A stretch of 64,000 bases of DNA from Neisseria perflava (GTDB lineage: Bacteria > Pseudomonadota > Gammaproteobacteria > Burkholderiales > Neisseriaceae), in NCBI RefSeq assembly GCF_019334725.1, contig NZ_CP079818.1, positions 682,001 to 746,000 of the forward strand, read 5' to 3'. Shown piece by piece: positions 1-9,023 of this stretch. Below the pieces are notes generated by a model, which saw nothing but the letters and a program-made list of their open reading frames with translations, was not told where the DNA came from and ran no database searches. Position numbers and translations under genes: made by a program. Position 1 is the first letter of the stretch, and each line of letters begins with the position of its first letter.

Positions 1-637
1 TTTTGCTGATTTGGGACTGATTGTCAGCGATATGGATTCGACGCTGATTACGATTGAGTGCGTGGATGAGATTGCGGCCGGTGTCGGACTAAAGGATGAG
101 GTGGCCAAGATTACGGAGCAGTCGATGCGTGGCGAGCTGGACTTTGAGCAGTCTTTGCGTAAGCGTGTGGCTTTGCTGGCCGGATTGGACGAGCGCGTGT
201 TGGAAGAGGTGTACGAGAATGTGTTGCAGCTGTCGCCGGGCGCGGAATTTTTGTTGGAAGCGTGTAAACGGAATGATGTGAAGTTTATGCTGGTGTCGGG
301 CGGATTTACGTTCTTTACGGAACGTCTGCAACGGCGTTTGGGCTTGGATTTCCATTTTGCGAATGTGTTGGAAGTGGAAAACGGCAAGCTGACAGGCCGT
401 CTGAAAGGGCGGATTATCGATGCACAGGCTAAGACGGATTTGTTGCGTGAATACCGTGAGCGTCTGGGTTTGGCTCCGTGGCAGGTGGTGGCGATGGGTG
501 ATGGTGCGAACGATATTCCGATGATAAGGGAGGCGGGATTCGGCATTGCTTATCGGGCGAAACTGAAAACTGAAGCGAATGCGGATGCGTGTGTGCGCTT
601 TGGTGGTTTGGAGCGGATACGCGGTTGGTTTGCGTAA
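1..637 (+). CDS. serB: Phosphoserine phosphatase SerB, 5' end missing
   Basis: Last step of serine synthesis: removes phosphate from L-phosphoserine in the cytoplasm. The reading frame is already open at base 2 and runs to a stop at 637, so the start lies left of the window. HAD-family motif I (DMDST) appears at once, followed by the motif II serine in LVSGG and motif III GDGANDIPMI, so the catalytic domain is complete. What is missing is the N-terminal region, which in SerB carries an ACT-like regulatory part. It converges on lpxH, with an uptake-sequence hairpin between them. Confidence 0.93.
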   Translation, partial: FADLGLIVSDMDSTLITIECVDEIAAGVGLKDEVAKITEQSMRGELDFEQSLRKRVALLAGLDERVLEEVYENVLQLSPGAEFLLEACKRNDVKFMLVSGGFTFFTERLQRRLGLDFHFANVLEVENGKLTGRLKGRIIDAQAKTDLLREYRERLGLAPWQVVAMGDGANDIPMIREAGFGIAYRAKLKTEANADACVRFGGLERIRGWFA

Positions 638-660
638 ACTGGTTGAGGATATTTGTCAGT

Positions 661-703
661 CAGGCCGTCTGAACAATCGGGAAACCGGTTTTCAGACGGC
701 CTG
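661..703. terminator. Inverted uptake-sequence pair, bidirectional terminator
   Basis: CAGGCCGTCTGAA at 661-673 and its exact complement at 691-703 form a 13-bp stem with a 17-nt loop between the convergent serB and lpxH genes. Confidence 0.8.
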
Positions 704-708
704 ATGTT

Positions 709-1416
709 TTATAAGGCGATAAAACGGTAGCCTTCGGCATCGACTTCGAGAATGGAGGCGTAATTGTCGCGCCAGTCGCCAAGTACGATGCGGGTGTAAT
801 CGGCGTTGCGATGGATGTTTTCGCGGTGGGTATGGCCGTGGATGAGCAGGGGCGTGTGGAAGCGTTGGACGGTTTCGTGGGTAAAGGCCGGATTGACGTC
901 CATGATGTCGGCGGTTTTGTGTTGCTTGTCCTGTTTGCTCTGCTTGCGGATTTTGGTGGCGATGTTCAGTCGGAGTGTGAGCGGCAGGAGCAGGAACAGG
1001 CGTTGCAGCCATTTTTGATGGACGGTACGGCGGAATTTTTGATAAGAATGGTCGTCGGTGCAGAGAGTGTCTCCGTGACAGAGCAGGGTGGGAGTGCCGA
1101 ACAGGTCGATAACGGCGTACTCGGGCAGTAAGGTCATGCCGGTAGCGCGGGCGAAGGTTTTGCCGATGAGGAAGTCGCGGTTGCCATGAATAAAATAGCA
1201 GGCAATGCCGCGCTCGGTCAGGCCGCGGATGGTTTGCTTGATGGTTTGCACCAAAGGGCTGTTTTCGTCATCGCCGATCCAAAAATCGAAAAGGTCGCCG
1301 AGGATGTACACGGCTTGGGCATGGACGGCTTTTTCTTGGATAAATTTTTGGAAGAGAGCGGTCAGTTGTGGATGGGATTCGCTCAGGTGCAAATCGGCGA
1401 TGAAGTAAATCGGCAT
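709..1416 (-). CDS. lpxH: UDP-2,3-diacylglucosamine diphosphatase LpxH
   Basis: Hydrolyses UDP-2,3-diacylglucosamine to lipid X in lipid A synthesis, as a peripheral membrane enzyme. The 235-residue protein has the calcineurin-like metallophosphoesterase motifs in order: DLH near residue 8, GDLFD near 41, GNRD near 79, HGD near 114 and HGHTH near 195. Length is normal for LpxH. The ATG at 1416 is the first start in frame and gives the expected N-terminus MPIYFIADLHL. It appears to be transcribed alone and ends next to the serB hairpin. Confidence 0.93.
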   Translation of the reverse strand: MPIYFIADLHLSESHPQLTALFQKFIQEKAVHAQAVYILGDLFDFWIGDDENSPLVQTIKQTIRGLTERGIACYFIHGNRDFLIGKTFARATGMTLLPEYAVIDLFGTPTLLCHGDTLCTDDHSYQKFRRTVHQKWLQRLFLLLPLTLRLNIATKIRKQSKQDKQHKTADIMDVNPAFTHETVQRFHTPLLIHGHTHRENIHRNADYTRIVLGDWRDNYASILEVDAEGYRFIAL

Positions 1417-1532
1417 GATGATGTGGGGCGTATGGGAAGGGTTTTATTATAACTTGGGTTGCCGCATTTGGATTTGTGCTTGGTGTTTTTCGTTTGTAAT
1501 GCAGTGATTTTATTGTTTTGATTTGGTGTGAT

Positions 1533-1567
1533 AAAGGCCGTCTGAAACATCTTTTCAGACGGCCTTT
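1533..1567. terminator. Inverted uptake-sequence hairpin
   Basis: AAAGGCCGTCTGAAA and its complement around a short loop. It lies directly downstream of the PIG-L-type gene on the minus strand. Confidence 0.75.
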
Positions 1568-1572
1568 GTGGT

Positions 1573-2958
1573 TTATTGGGCTTTGCCCTGATAGGTGATT
1601 TGTTTCAGTGTCTCTTCTTGGTACAAGTCGCTGATGGGGACGGTATAGAAGAATTCGTTGCTGCGGACAAAGCGGTTGACCAAGTCTTTGTCAAGGTGGA
1701 GGACGTGGTGTCTCAGTTTGTTTAAGCCTTTGAATATCATGGTGTTCCAACGCATATAGCCGTCTGAATTGGGACGGATGTCGTTCATGGCATCAAGGGC
1801 GAGGAGTTTGCGGTTTTGCTCTTCTTTATCCAAAGGATGGGAATAAATGCTTTGGAAGTAAAACGGTTGCTCGGAGGGCGGCGGCAGGCTGAGGGAAGAC
1901 CCTACTTTGCCGATAGGGAAGTCGTCGCTCAGATAATGTATGGTGTGCAAAAACAGATTGCCGCGGCGGTAATCGATTTTACGCAGGGCTTCGATGGCGG
2001 CCAGCGCAGTATGTTGGTGGTCGGGATGCGTATCAATATTTGGGGACGGCGTCACGATAATATCCGGCTGGAACGTTTCTATCAGATAGCCAAGGTTGTC
2101 TACCAAGCTGTTCCAAGTAGAGCCGGGTTTGAGATGTTTCGCCAATGGGGAGGTATTGGCACTGCGGAAAATATCGACATCGGTCGTATCGATTTTGGTC
2201 GATTTAATCTCTTTTTCCGGATTTTGGCGCATGGCGGTCAATGTGCTGTCGAAGTAGCCCAGCTGCAGGATGTTTTCAGACGGCACGCCGGCCAAAAGGG
2301 GAACGGCTAGGCTGTTCCAAACGCGCATCCGGCCTTTTTGCAGATATTGTGCCTGGGTGTCGAAGTCGCATGTGCTGTAAAGATTGCCATAGTGGAAGCT
2401 GCCGCCTTCGCTGGCGGTTAAAGTGCAGATCATTGAATTGGCGGCGTGTTTTTCGTACAAACCGTATGCGCCGAGTTCAGCATCGTCAGCATGAGGCGCG
2501 AGGACAAGGATTTTTTTGCCGTCGAGGTTTTCACGCGGATAAACAGAGAGTTCGATTTCTTGATCTGGCAAGGACAGGTATTTGCCTTCCAAGCGGATGG
2601 TTTTGTCGTTGTCGGAAAAGGTGTCGCTCAGATTGATATAGCGCACGCCTTTTGCGCCGTATTCGAAATATTGCTTCCATTTGCCTTTAGATGAAATGGT
2701 TTCAACAAAAGGCAATATCAGTAATCCTGCCCAAGTGGATTTGATACGGATTTTGGCAATAACGGTATCTTGTCCGCTGATAGTAGCAGGCAAAGTCAGG
2801 CTGCCACCCTTGAGGGTGGCATGCGCGGTAGAGGGAAGGGAGGGATAGTTATAATCTTGGTGTGTGTCGTAGGCGAACTGTTTTTTATGAATAATAGAAG
2901 TAATAATAAACAAAGTAACAAAAAAAATCAGTATCAGCCCAATTAGTATCAGAAACAT
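1573..2958 (-). CDS. Membrane-anchored PIG-L/LmbE-family deacetylase
   Basis: A 461-residue protein with one hydrophobic N-terminal helix (residues 2-23) and then a soluble part. The zinc-binding signature of PIG-L-type N-acetylglucosaminyl deacetylases is present as PHADDAE (H156, D158, D159, E161), and the second metal motif THPDH lies near residue 310. The family removes acetyl groups from N-acetylglucosamine-containing substrates. Residues 45-145 before the catalytic domain look like a separate beta-rich region. The substrate cannot be told from sequence; a cell-envelope glycan is a reasonable inference from the membrane anchor. No glycan-synthesis neighbours help. Confidence 0.75.
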   Translation of the reverse strand: MFLILIGLILIFFVTLFIITSIIHKKQFAYDTHQDYNYPSLPSTAHATLKGGSLTLPATISGQDTVIAKIRIKSTWAGLLILPFVETISSKGKWKQYFEYGAKGVRYINLSDTFSDNDKTIRLEGKYLSLPDQEIELSVYPRENLDGKKILVLAPHADDAELGAYGLYEKHAANSMICTLTASEGGSFHYGNLYSTCDFDTQAQYLQKGRMRVWNSLAVPLLAGVPSENILQLGYFDSTLTAMRQNPEKEIKSTKIDTTDVDIFRSANTSPLAKHLKPGSTWNSLVDNLGYLIETFQPDIIVTPSPNIDTHPDHQHTALAAIEALRKIDYRRGNLFLHTIHYLSDDFPIGKVGSSLSLPPPSEQPFYFQSIYSHPLDKEEQNRKLLALDAMNDIRPNSDGYMRWNTMIFKGLNKLRHHVLHLDKDLVNRFVRSNEFFYTVPISDLYQEETLKQITYQGKAQ

Positions 2959-3121
2959 TGTCAGGTTCCTTTATTGTTATAACAGCTATGATATTGCGTG
3001 CGAAGTCTATTTGTTTGTTTTTCTTACAAACGGTTGTTTTTTGTACTCTAACGTCATTAAAGAAAACGTTTAAAATAAAACAGTTTATAAGTTGATTATA
3101 TATAAACGACTAAAATACAGA

Positions 3122-3171
3122 AAGGCCGTCTGAAAAATTTGAAAGAAATTTCAAATTTTTCAGACGGCCTT
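3122..3171. terminator. Extended uptake-sequence hairpin with 23-bp stem
   Basis: A perfect inverted repeat with 23-nt arms (3122-3144 and 3149-3171) and a GAAA loop. Each arm begins with the AG-form uptake sequence and is extended by 11 further paired bases. It follows the aspS stop on the minus strand and probably terminates aspS transcription. Confidence 0.8.
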
Positions 3172-3197
3172 GATATTTTAAAGGTTAAGCCGATAAA

Positions 3198-5006
3198 TTA
3201 TGCTTCTTTTGTTTCAACTGCTTTCTGACGCAGACGCAGGCTCAATTCACGCAGCTGTTTGTCATCGACCACATTAGGTGCATTGGTCAGCAGACATTGT
3301 GCACGTTGTGTTTTCGGGAAGGCAATCACGTCGCGGATGGACTCGGCACCGGTCATCAGCGTTACCAGACGGTCGAGGCCGAATGCAAGGCCGCCGTGAG
3401 GAGGCGCACCGAATTTCAAGTTATCCAAGAGGAAGCCGAATTTCTCTTGTTGCTCTTCAGGGCTGATTTTCAGCGCGGCAAACACTTTCTCTTGTACGTC
3501 TGCGCGGTGGATACGGATAGAGCCGCCGCCGATTTCCCAGCCGTTCAATACCATGTCGTAGGCACGGGCCAGGCAGTTTGCAGGGTCGGAAACCATCAGG
3601 TCTTCATGACCTTCTTTGGGCGCGGTAAACGGATGGTGTACGGCAACGTAGCGGTCGGCTTCTTCGTCGTATTCGAACATTGGGAAGTCGACAACCCACA
3701 AAGGTTTCCATTCGTCTACGAAGTAGCCGTTGTCTTTGCCGTGTTCCAAGCCGACTTTGATACGCAGCGCACCGATGGCTTCGTTCACGACTTTGGCTTT
3801 GTCTGCGCCGAAGAAGATGATGTCGCCGTTTTGCGCGCCGGTACGCGCGATGATTTCTTTCAGGGCGTTTTCAGACAGGAATTTGACGATTGGAGATTGC
3901 AGGCCGCTGTCTTCGCCGTTGGAGAGGTTGCTCACATCGTTCACTTTGATGTAGGCCAGACCTTTCGCGCCGTAGATGCCGACAAATTTGGTGTATTCGT
4001 CGATTTCTTTGCGGCTGAATTTCGCGCCGTTCGGCACGCGCAGGGCAACCACGCGGCCGCCTTTCATGTCGGCTGCGCCACGGAAGACTTTGAATTCTTC
4101 CGTTTTCATCAGGTCGGTCAACTCGGTAAATTTCAAGTTGATGCGCATATCCGGTTTGTCAGAGCCGTAGTAGAACATGGCTTCAGAGTAAGGCATGCGT
4201 GGGAAATCGCCCAAATCCACGCCCAATGCGTCTTTGAAGACTTGTTTAGCCATGCCTTCGGTGATGTCCATGATTTCATCCTCGTTCAAGAACGAGGTTT
4301 CCAAGTCGATTTGAGTAAATTCAGGTTGACGGTCGGCACGCAAATCTTCGTCGCGGAAACATTTGGTGATTTGGTAGTAACGGTCGAAACCGGCCACCAT
4401 CAGCAATTGTTTGAACAATTGTGGAGATTGCGGCAGCGCGAAGAATTCGCCCGGATGAACGCGGCTTGGTACAAGGTAGTCGCGCGCGCCTTCCGGAGTG
4501 GAGCGGGTCAGCATCGGTGTTTCAATGTCGATGAAGCCTTGTGCGTCCAAGTAGCGGCGAACGCCCATAGCGACTTGGTAACGCAGGCGCAGGTTGCGTT
4601 GCATGGTAGGACGGCGTAAGTCGATAACGCGGTTGGTCAGGCGAACGTTTTCGCTGATGTTTTCATCGTCGATTTGGAACGGAGGCGTAGCGGCAGCGTT
4701 CAAGACTTCGATTTCTTTGGCAAGGATTTCGATTTTGCCGGAAATCATTTTGTCGTTGGTTGTACCTTCAGGACGATTGCGTACGCGGCCGGTAATGCTC
4801 AAAACGTATTCGTTGCGGGAAGAGTCGGCAGCGGCAAATGCTTCCGGAGTGTCAGGGTCGATAACGACTTGAACGATGCCTTCACGGTCGCGCAGGTCAA
4901 TAAAAATCACACCGCCGTGGTCGCGTCGGCGGTGTACCCAGCCTTTGACGGTAACGGTTTGGTCTAAGTATTGCTCGCTGATAAGGCCGCAATAGTTGGT
5001 ACGCAT
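3198..5006 (-). CDS. aspS: Aspartate--tRNA ligase AspS
   Basis: Charges tRNA-Asp (possibly also tRNA-Asn) with aspartate. The 602-residue protein opens with the OB-fold anticodon-binding domain and has class II motif 2 (FRDEDLRADRQPEF) and motif 3 (GGLAFGLDRL near the C-terminus). A GAD-type insertion domain, normal for bacterial AspS, lies between them. Length is typical. The DUF502 gene lies 66 bp downstream on the other side of 5006, transcribed towards aspS, so the two may be co-transcribed. Confidence 0.96.
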   Translation of the reverse strand: MRTNYCGLISEQYLDQTVTVKGWVHRRRDHGGVIFIDLRDREGIVQVVIDPDTPEAFAAADSSRNEYVLSITGRVRNRPEGTTNDKMISGKIEILAKEIEVLNAAATPPFQIDDENISENVRLTNRVIDLRRPTMQRNLRLRYQVAMGVRRYLDAQGFIDIETPMLTRSTPEGARDYLVPSRVHPGEFFALPQSPQLFKQLLMVAGFDRYYQITKCFRDEDLRADRQPEFTQIDLETSFLNEDEIMDITEGMAKQVFKDALGVDLGDFPRMPYSEAMFYYGSDKPDMRINLKFTELTDLMKTEEFKVFRGAADMKGGRVVALRVPNGAKFSRKEIDEYTKFVGIYGAKGLAYIKVNDVSNLSNGEDSGLQSPIVKFLSENALKEIIARTGAQNGDIIFFGADKAKVVNEAIGALRIKVGLEHGKDNGYFVDEWKPLWVVDFPMFEYDEEADRYVAVHHPFTAPKEGHEDLMVSDPANCLARAYDMVLNGWEIGGGSIRIHRADVQEKVFAALKISPEEQQEKFGFLLDNLKFGAPPHGGLAFGLDRLVTLMTGAESIRDVIAFPKTQRAQCLLTNAPNVVDDKQLRELSLRLRQKAVETKEA

Positions 5007-5071
5007 AAAATCACCTTTTTATATTGTTCAATTTGAAAAAGAAGGAAAGGCCGTCTGAAAAAAAGAAGACC

Positions 5072-5773
5072 TTAATTGTTGTGTTCGGTATCACCGTCTT
5101 TAGACGGTTTTTGGGCAGGTAGGGCTTTAACCGGCAAGTCGTCCGGCATGACCATGCCCAGCGAAATTACATATTTCAATGCCTGATCCACACTCATGTC
5201 CAGCTCGCGAACGTCGCTTTTTTTTACCATGATGTAATAGCCGCCGGTTGGGTTGGGCGTGGTTGGGACGTAAACAGAAATATAGTCGTCATCTTGCGGC
5301 AGGCTGCCTTTGAGTTTGGCGGGAATATGGCCGGAAACAAAGGCTATCGTCCAAATGCCCGGTTGTGGAAAGGGAACCAGTACGGGGGTTTTGAACGAGC
5401 GGCTGCTGTCGGAGAGCAGGGATTCGGAAACTTTTTTAACGCTGGAGTAGATGGATTTGACGACGGGAATGCGTCCTAAAAGGCTGTCCCATGCGCCGAG
5501 AATCCGTCTGCCTAAAACGTTGGCGGCAAATACGCCGGTAACGAACAAGACGATGGTGGCGGCAACAATGCCCAAACCGGGTATGTTGAATCCCCAGAAA
5601 TGCTGGGGCTGCCAGCTTTCCGGCAATAGGCTGATCAGTCTGTCGGCGGCGGATATGATGTAGGTCATCGCCCAGATGGTTACGGCAATCGGCAACCAAA
5701 CCAGTACGCCTGTAATCAGGTATTTCTTTAAAGCCTTGGCGATTTTTCCGCTTTCGGCTGCTGCTTCTGTCAT
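5072..5773 (-). CDS. DUF502 family inner-membrane protein
   Basis: A 233-residue protein of the DUF502 family, common in proteobacteria and of unknown function. Two strong membrane segments lie near residues 18-45 (ending at AADRLI) and 60-90, followed by a soluble domain with YYIMVKKSDVREL. Two starts are possible: ATG 5773 (MTEAAAES) and ATG 5812, 13 codons earlier. I prefer 5773 because it has a purine-rich GGAA about 12 bases upstream and a more usual N-terminus. It is immediately upstream of aspS in the same direction; a shared transcript is plausible. Confidence 0.8.
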   Translation of the reverse strand: MTEAAAESGKIAKALKKYLITGVLVWLPIAVTIWAMTYIISAADRLISLLPESWQPQHFWGFNIPGLGIVAATIVLFVTGVFAANVLGRRILGAWDSLLGRIPVVKSIYSSVKKVSESLLSDSSRSFKTPVLVPFPQPGIWTIAFVSGHIPAKLKGSLPQDDDYISVYVPTTPNPTGGYYIMVKKSDVRELDMSVDQALKYVISLGMVMPDDLPVKALPAQKPSKDGDTEHNN

Positions 5774-5872
5774 CTTTGTTTCATTCCGGCAAGTTTTGCC
5801 CAAACTTTGCATTATACGCGTTTGGGCGCTAGGAAACGAGTATTTTAAACGAATGGCTTGTTTTGTTTTATT

Positions 5873-5910
5873 GTTTCAGACGGCCACCTTGATTGCACAG
5901 GCCGTCTGAA
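5873..5910. terminator. Inverted uptake-sequence pair
   Basis: TTTCAGACGGCC at about 5873-5884 and GGCCGTCTGAA at 5900-5910 form a stem behind pldA. The outward order of the two copies is the reverse of most pairs in this window. Confidence 0.6.
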
Positions 5911-5924
5911 CAATATGGGGGGAA

Positions 5925-7067
5925 TTAGATTCCGTCCCAGTCGTTGAACATCAGGCCGAAGCCGATGCCGTTTTGTTTGTGGTTGTAATCAATCAGGCTT
6001 TCGCCGTAGCCGTGGAAACCGCGGACAACGCCTTTGAGTTTGCCTTTAATTGGGAAGGTATAAGCAGCTTCAACGGCACCGCGTCCGCTTTTGGGGTTGT
6101 AACGCAGGACGGAATAAACATTTTGTTTGTCATTGAAGCGGTATTGGACTTTCAAGTCGCCGTAGCCCATGTATTTGTTGATGTCCGGATTGTCGTCGTC
6201 ATCTCCTTTTTGGTCAAAGGCGCGCATCCAAACTCTAGGAATAACGGTCAGCTTGCCCCATTCCATGCCGGCCATGGCGTAAACGCGGTTCCATGAGCGC
6301 GATTCCGGGCGGCTTTGACCGTTGGATTGGTGAACAAAACCTGCGCCAACCATACGCAGTTTGCCACCGAAAGGCAGGTCTGCTTTAACGGGTTGGGTAA
6401 TGAAGATTTCGGGCTCGTAGTCGGTATTGCGGAACGGAGCGGATTTGCGGCCTTGGTTGAAGATTTGCCAGTCGGATTTTTGAGTATAACCAAACCATAC
6501 GTCGGCACGGGTTTTGAATAAATCCTCGGCAATCTTGCTTTTGAAGGAAACCTGCATTTTGGTTTCGAGGCGTTTCTGCTCGCTGAATTTTTCCTGCGTG
6601 GTTACGCCGCGACTGGGGGATTCCGGGTGGTAGTTGGGGCTGCTGTTGTACCAAACGGGCATGAGGTACATAGGATTATGCTCGCGTACGCTCAACAGGC
6701 CGCGTGTGTCGTTTTTATCCAAATCGTACATCAGGCTTAAAGGCGTGTAGCTGTCGGCAGTTTCGCTTAATACGTCGTCTGAAATATTCGGATGGGTAGG
6801 GTTGTCGAATACGATGGCCGCTTCTTTTTTCTCAATGCTCTTGCGGACGCTTTGTTCGAGGTCAACCGGTGTTTTGGCAGTTTCGGTTTGCGCTTGCGGC
6901 AGTGGGGATTGAGGGGGGAGTTGCGCCGAGTAGATGTTGTCGTAACACGCCAAACGGGTGGCGTTGTCTTGAATGGTGGTGCAGTGTAGGGCGGCGGTTT
7001 CAGCGGCAGCCAGTGGGGCGGCGGCAATGAATCCGATACTTAGGGAATGTTTCAACATCTTGTTCAT
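5925..7067 (-). CDS. pldA: Outer-membrane phospholipase A1 PldA
   Basis: Outer-membrane beta-barrel phospholipase that degrades phospholipids misplaced in the outer leaflet. The 380-residue protein has a signal peptide ending near AAAETA (residue 23), a roughly 100-residue linker, then the OMPLA barrel. The catalytic signature is visible as HQSNGQ, giving the His and Ser of the active site, with the downstream Asn in the same strand region. The C-terminus FGLMFNDWDGI is barrel-like. An AACGGAAAC purine-rich stretch upstream of ATG 7067 supports the start. Neisserial PldA is known to affect autolysis. Confidence 0.92.
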   Translation of the reverse strand: MNKMLKHSLSIGFIAAAPLAAAETAALHCTTIQDNATRLACYDNIYSAQLPPQSPLPQAQTETAKTPVDLEQSVRKSIEKKEAAIVFDNPTHPNISDDVLSETADSYTPLSLMYDLDKNDTRGLLSVREHNPMYLMPVWYNSSPNYHPESPSRGVTTQEKFSEQKRLETKMQVSFKSKIAEDLFKTRADVWFGYTQKSDWQIFNQGRKSAPFRNTDYEPEIFITQPVKADLPFGGKLRMVGAGFVHQSNGQSRPESRSWNRVYAMAGMEWGKLTVIPRVWMRAFDQKGDDDDNPDINKYMGYGDLKVQYRFNDKQNVYSVLRYNPKSGRGAVEAAYTFPIKGKLKGVVRGFHGYGESLIDYNHKQNGIGFGLMFNDWDGI

Positions 7068-7234
7068 GAGAGTTTCCGTTGTTTTTCAGACGGCCTGATG
7101 AAGGGTAAATGGTTTTATTTGGTCGGTTTGGGCTGTGAATACGGCAATGCCCCTGAAAGGCAAGACCTCAGGGGCATCGTATCAGCTCGATTATCCTGCT
7201 TGGGTTGTCAGGATTTCCGGCATCTGCGTCAGTA

Positions 7235-7498
7235 TTAAGCCAAAGCTTTTACTTTAGCAGACAGACGGCTTTTATGACGGGCTGCTTTGTTTTTGTGGAA
7301 TACGCCTTTGTCAGCGATGCGGTCGATGACTTTAACGGATTCTTGGTAAACTGCTTGAGCAGCAGCTTTGTCGCCGGCTTCAACTGCTTTCAACACTTTT
7401 TTTACAGCGGTACGGAATGCAGTACGCAGGCTGGCGTTGTGGGCGCGTTGTTTAACCGACTGGCGGGCACGTTTGCGGGCTTGTGCGCTGTTTGCCAT
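7235..7498 (-). CDS. rpsT: 30S ribosomal protein S20
   Basis: An 87-residue, very basic protein with the S20 pattern [13 protein letters not shown] and C-terminal [13 protein letters not shown]. It binds 16S rRNA early in small-subunit assembly. The start at 7498 has a ribosome-binding site (CAGGAGAT on the minus strand) 6-13 bases before it. It is monocistronic and divergent from the polyamine-binding protein gene. Confidence 0.97.
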
Positions 7499-7692
7499 AT
7501 TGAATATCTCCTGAAAAATAAATTCTGTAAACGCGCAATTTTAAAGACAGATTTCCTTGTATGCAAGCTTTTTCTCTATAAACGCGCGCAAATCAGCCGT
7601 ATTTTGCCCAAAAACGACAGCCGGTGCAACGCTTTTGGTAAAAAGATGGTGTTGCTTTGCCTTATTTCAATAAAAATCAGATGGATATTGCT

Positions 7693-7720
7693 TTGCGTTT
7701 GCTTACGTTTCCATTACAAT
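7693..7720 (+). promoter_or_regulatory. Candidate sigma-70 promoter for the polyamine-binding protein gene
   Basis: TTGCGT (7693-7698), a 16-base spacer and TACAAT (7715-7720). It sits about 85 bases upstream of the start at 7807 in the divergent rpsT intergenic region. Confidence 0.5.
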
Positions 7721-7806
7721 AGCCTAACTCTGCGCCGGGGTGTTTATGGGGTGCAGGGTTTCTTATTTATTGACATTAACCACTCTTTCATCAGGAATCT
7801 GCCCGT

Positions 7807-8949
7807 ATGAAAAAATCTGTATTAGCCGTATTGGCCGCATTGTCTTTGGCCGCGTGCGGCGGTGGCGAGAAAAAAGCCGAGCAACCTCAAGCAGGCAGCG
7901 CGCCTGCTGCCAATGCCGAGGCAGCCGCTACCGATACTTTGAATATCTACAACTGGTCAAACTACGTTGACGAAAGTACAGTCGAAGACTTCAAAAAAGC
8001 CAACAATTTGAAGCTGACTTACGATTTGTATGAAAACAATGAAACGCTGGAAGCCAAAATGCTGACCGGCAAATCCGGCTATGACTTGGTTGTGCCCGGT
8101 ATTGCCTTCCTGCCGCGCCAAATTGAGGCAGGTGCATACCAGAAAATCAATAAGGATCTGATTCCGAACTATAAAAACATCGACCCTGAATTGCTGAAGA
8201 TGTTGGAAACCGCCGACCCTGGCAATCAATACGCCGTTCCATACTTCTCAGGTGTGAATACGATTGCGATTACCGCGAAAGGCAAGGAACTTTTGGGCGG
8301 TCAACTGCCTGAAAACGGCTGGGACTTGCTGTTCAAACCCGAATACACCAACAAGCTGAAATCTTGCGGCATCGCTTTGTGGGATACCCCGAGTGAAATG
8401 TTCCCAATCTTGTTGAACTACTTGGGTAAAGATCCTAAAGGCTCGAATCCTGAAGATTTGAAAGCGGCGGCGGAAGTTTTGAAAACCATCCGTCCTGACG
8501 TGAAACGTTTCAGCCCTTCCATCATTGACGAATTGGCGCGCGGCGACATCTGCTTGGCGGCAGGTAACGGCGGCGACTTGAACTTGGCCAAAGCGCGTTC
8601 CGAAGAAGTGAAAAACAACGTCGGCATTGAAGTGTTGACGCCGAAAGGCATGGGCTTCTGGATTGAATCTTGGCTGATTCCGGCCGATGCGAAAAACATC
8701 GTTAATGCCCACAAATACATCAACTACACGCTGGATCCCGAAGTGGCTGCGAAAAACGGTATCGCCGTAACCTTCGCACCGGCCAGCAAACCTGCACGCG
8801 AAAAAATGCCTGCCGAGCTGGTGAACACACGTTCTATTTTCCCGAACGAGCAAGACATGAAAGACGGTTTCGTCATGCCTCAAATGAGCGCGGATGCGAA
8901 AAAACTGTCCGTCAACTTGTGGCAAAAAATCAAAGTCGGTTCAAATTAA
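7807..8949 (+). CDS. Polyamine ABC transporter substrate-binding lipoprotein (PotD/PotF-like)
   Basis: Periplasmic binding component for spermidine or putrescine uptake. The 380-residue protein has a lipoprotein signal with lipobox LAAC (Cys 18), an Ala/Glu/Pro linker, then a type-2 periplasmic-binding fold opening with TLNIYNWSNYVDESTVEDF, a hallmark of PotF/PotD. Conserved blocks such as GYDLVVPG and WDLLFKPEY are present. No permease or ATPase genes are beside it, so it must serve a transporter encoded elsewhere, as often seen in Neisseria. Which polyamine it binds cannot be decided here. Confidence 0.88.
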   Translation: MKKSVLAVLAALSLAACGGGEKKAEQPQAGSAPAANAEAAATDTLNIYNWSNYVDESTVEDFKKANNLKLTYDLYENNETLEAKMLTGKSGYDLVVPGIAFLPRQIEAGAYQKINKDLIPNYKNIDPELLKMLETADPGNQYAVPYFSGVNTIAITAKGKELLGGQLPENGWDLLFKPEYTNKLKSCGIALWDTPSEMFPILLNYLGKDPKGSNPEDLKAAAEVLKTIRPDVKRFSPSIIDELARGDICLAAGNGGDLNLAKARSEEVKNNVGIEVLTPKGMGFWIESWLIPADAKNIVNAHKYINYTLDPEVAAKNGIAVTFAPASKPAREKMPAELVNTRSIFPNEQDMKDGFVMPQMSADAKKLSVNLWQKIKVGSN

Positions 8950-8975
8950 TTGTGAGCTGATTGTTTGAAGCAAAG

Positions 8976-9011
8976 CAAAGGCCGTCTGAAATTTTTCAGA
9001 CAGCCTTTTTT
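8976..9011. terminator. Uptake-sequence hairpin with one degenerate arm
   Basis: AAAGGCCGTCTGAAA pairs with TTTCAGACAGCCTTTTTT; the right arm carries A in place of G (CAGACAGCC), leaving one mismatch, and ends in a T run. It lies between convergent genes. Confidence 0.75.
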
Positions 9012-9023
9012 GTTGTTGGCGGG

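Noticed and set aside
3297..4619. 440-codon plus-strand frame opposite aspS
   Set aside because: It is the mirror of a highly conserved synthetase; no family resemblance or ribosome-binding site.
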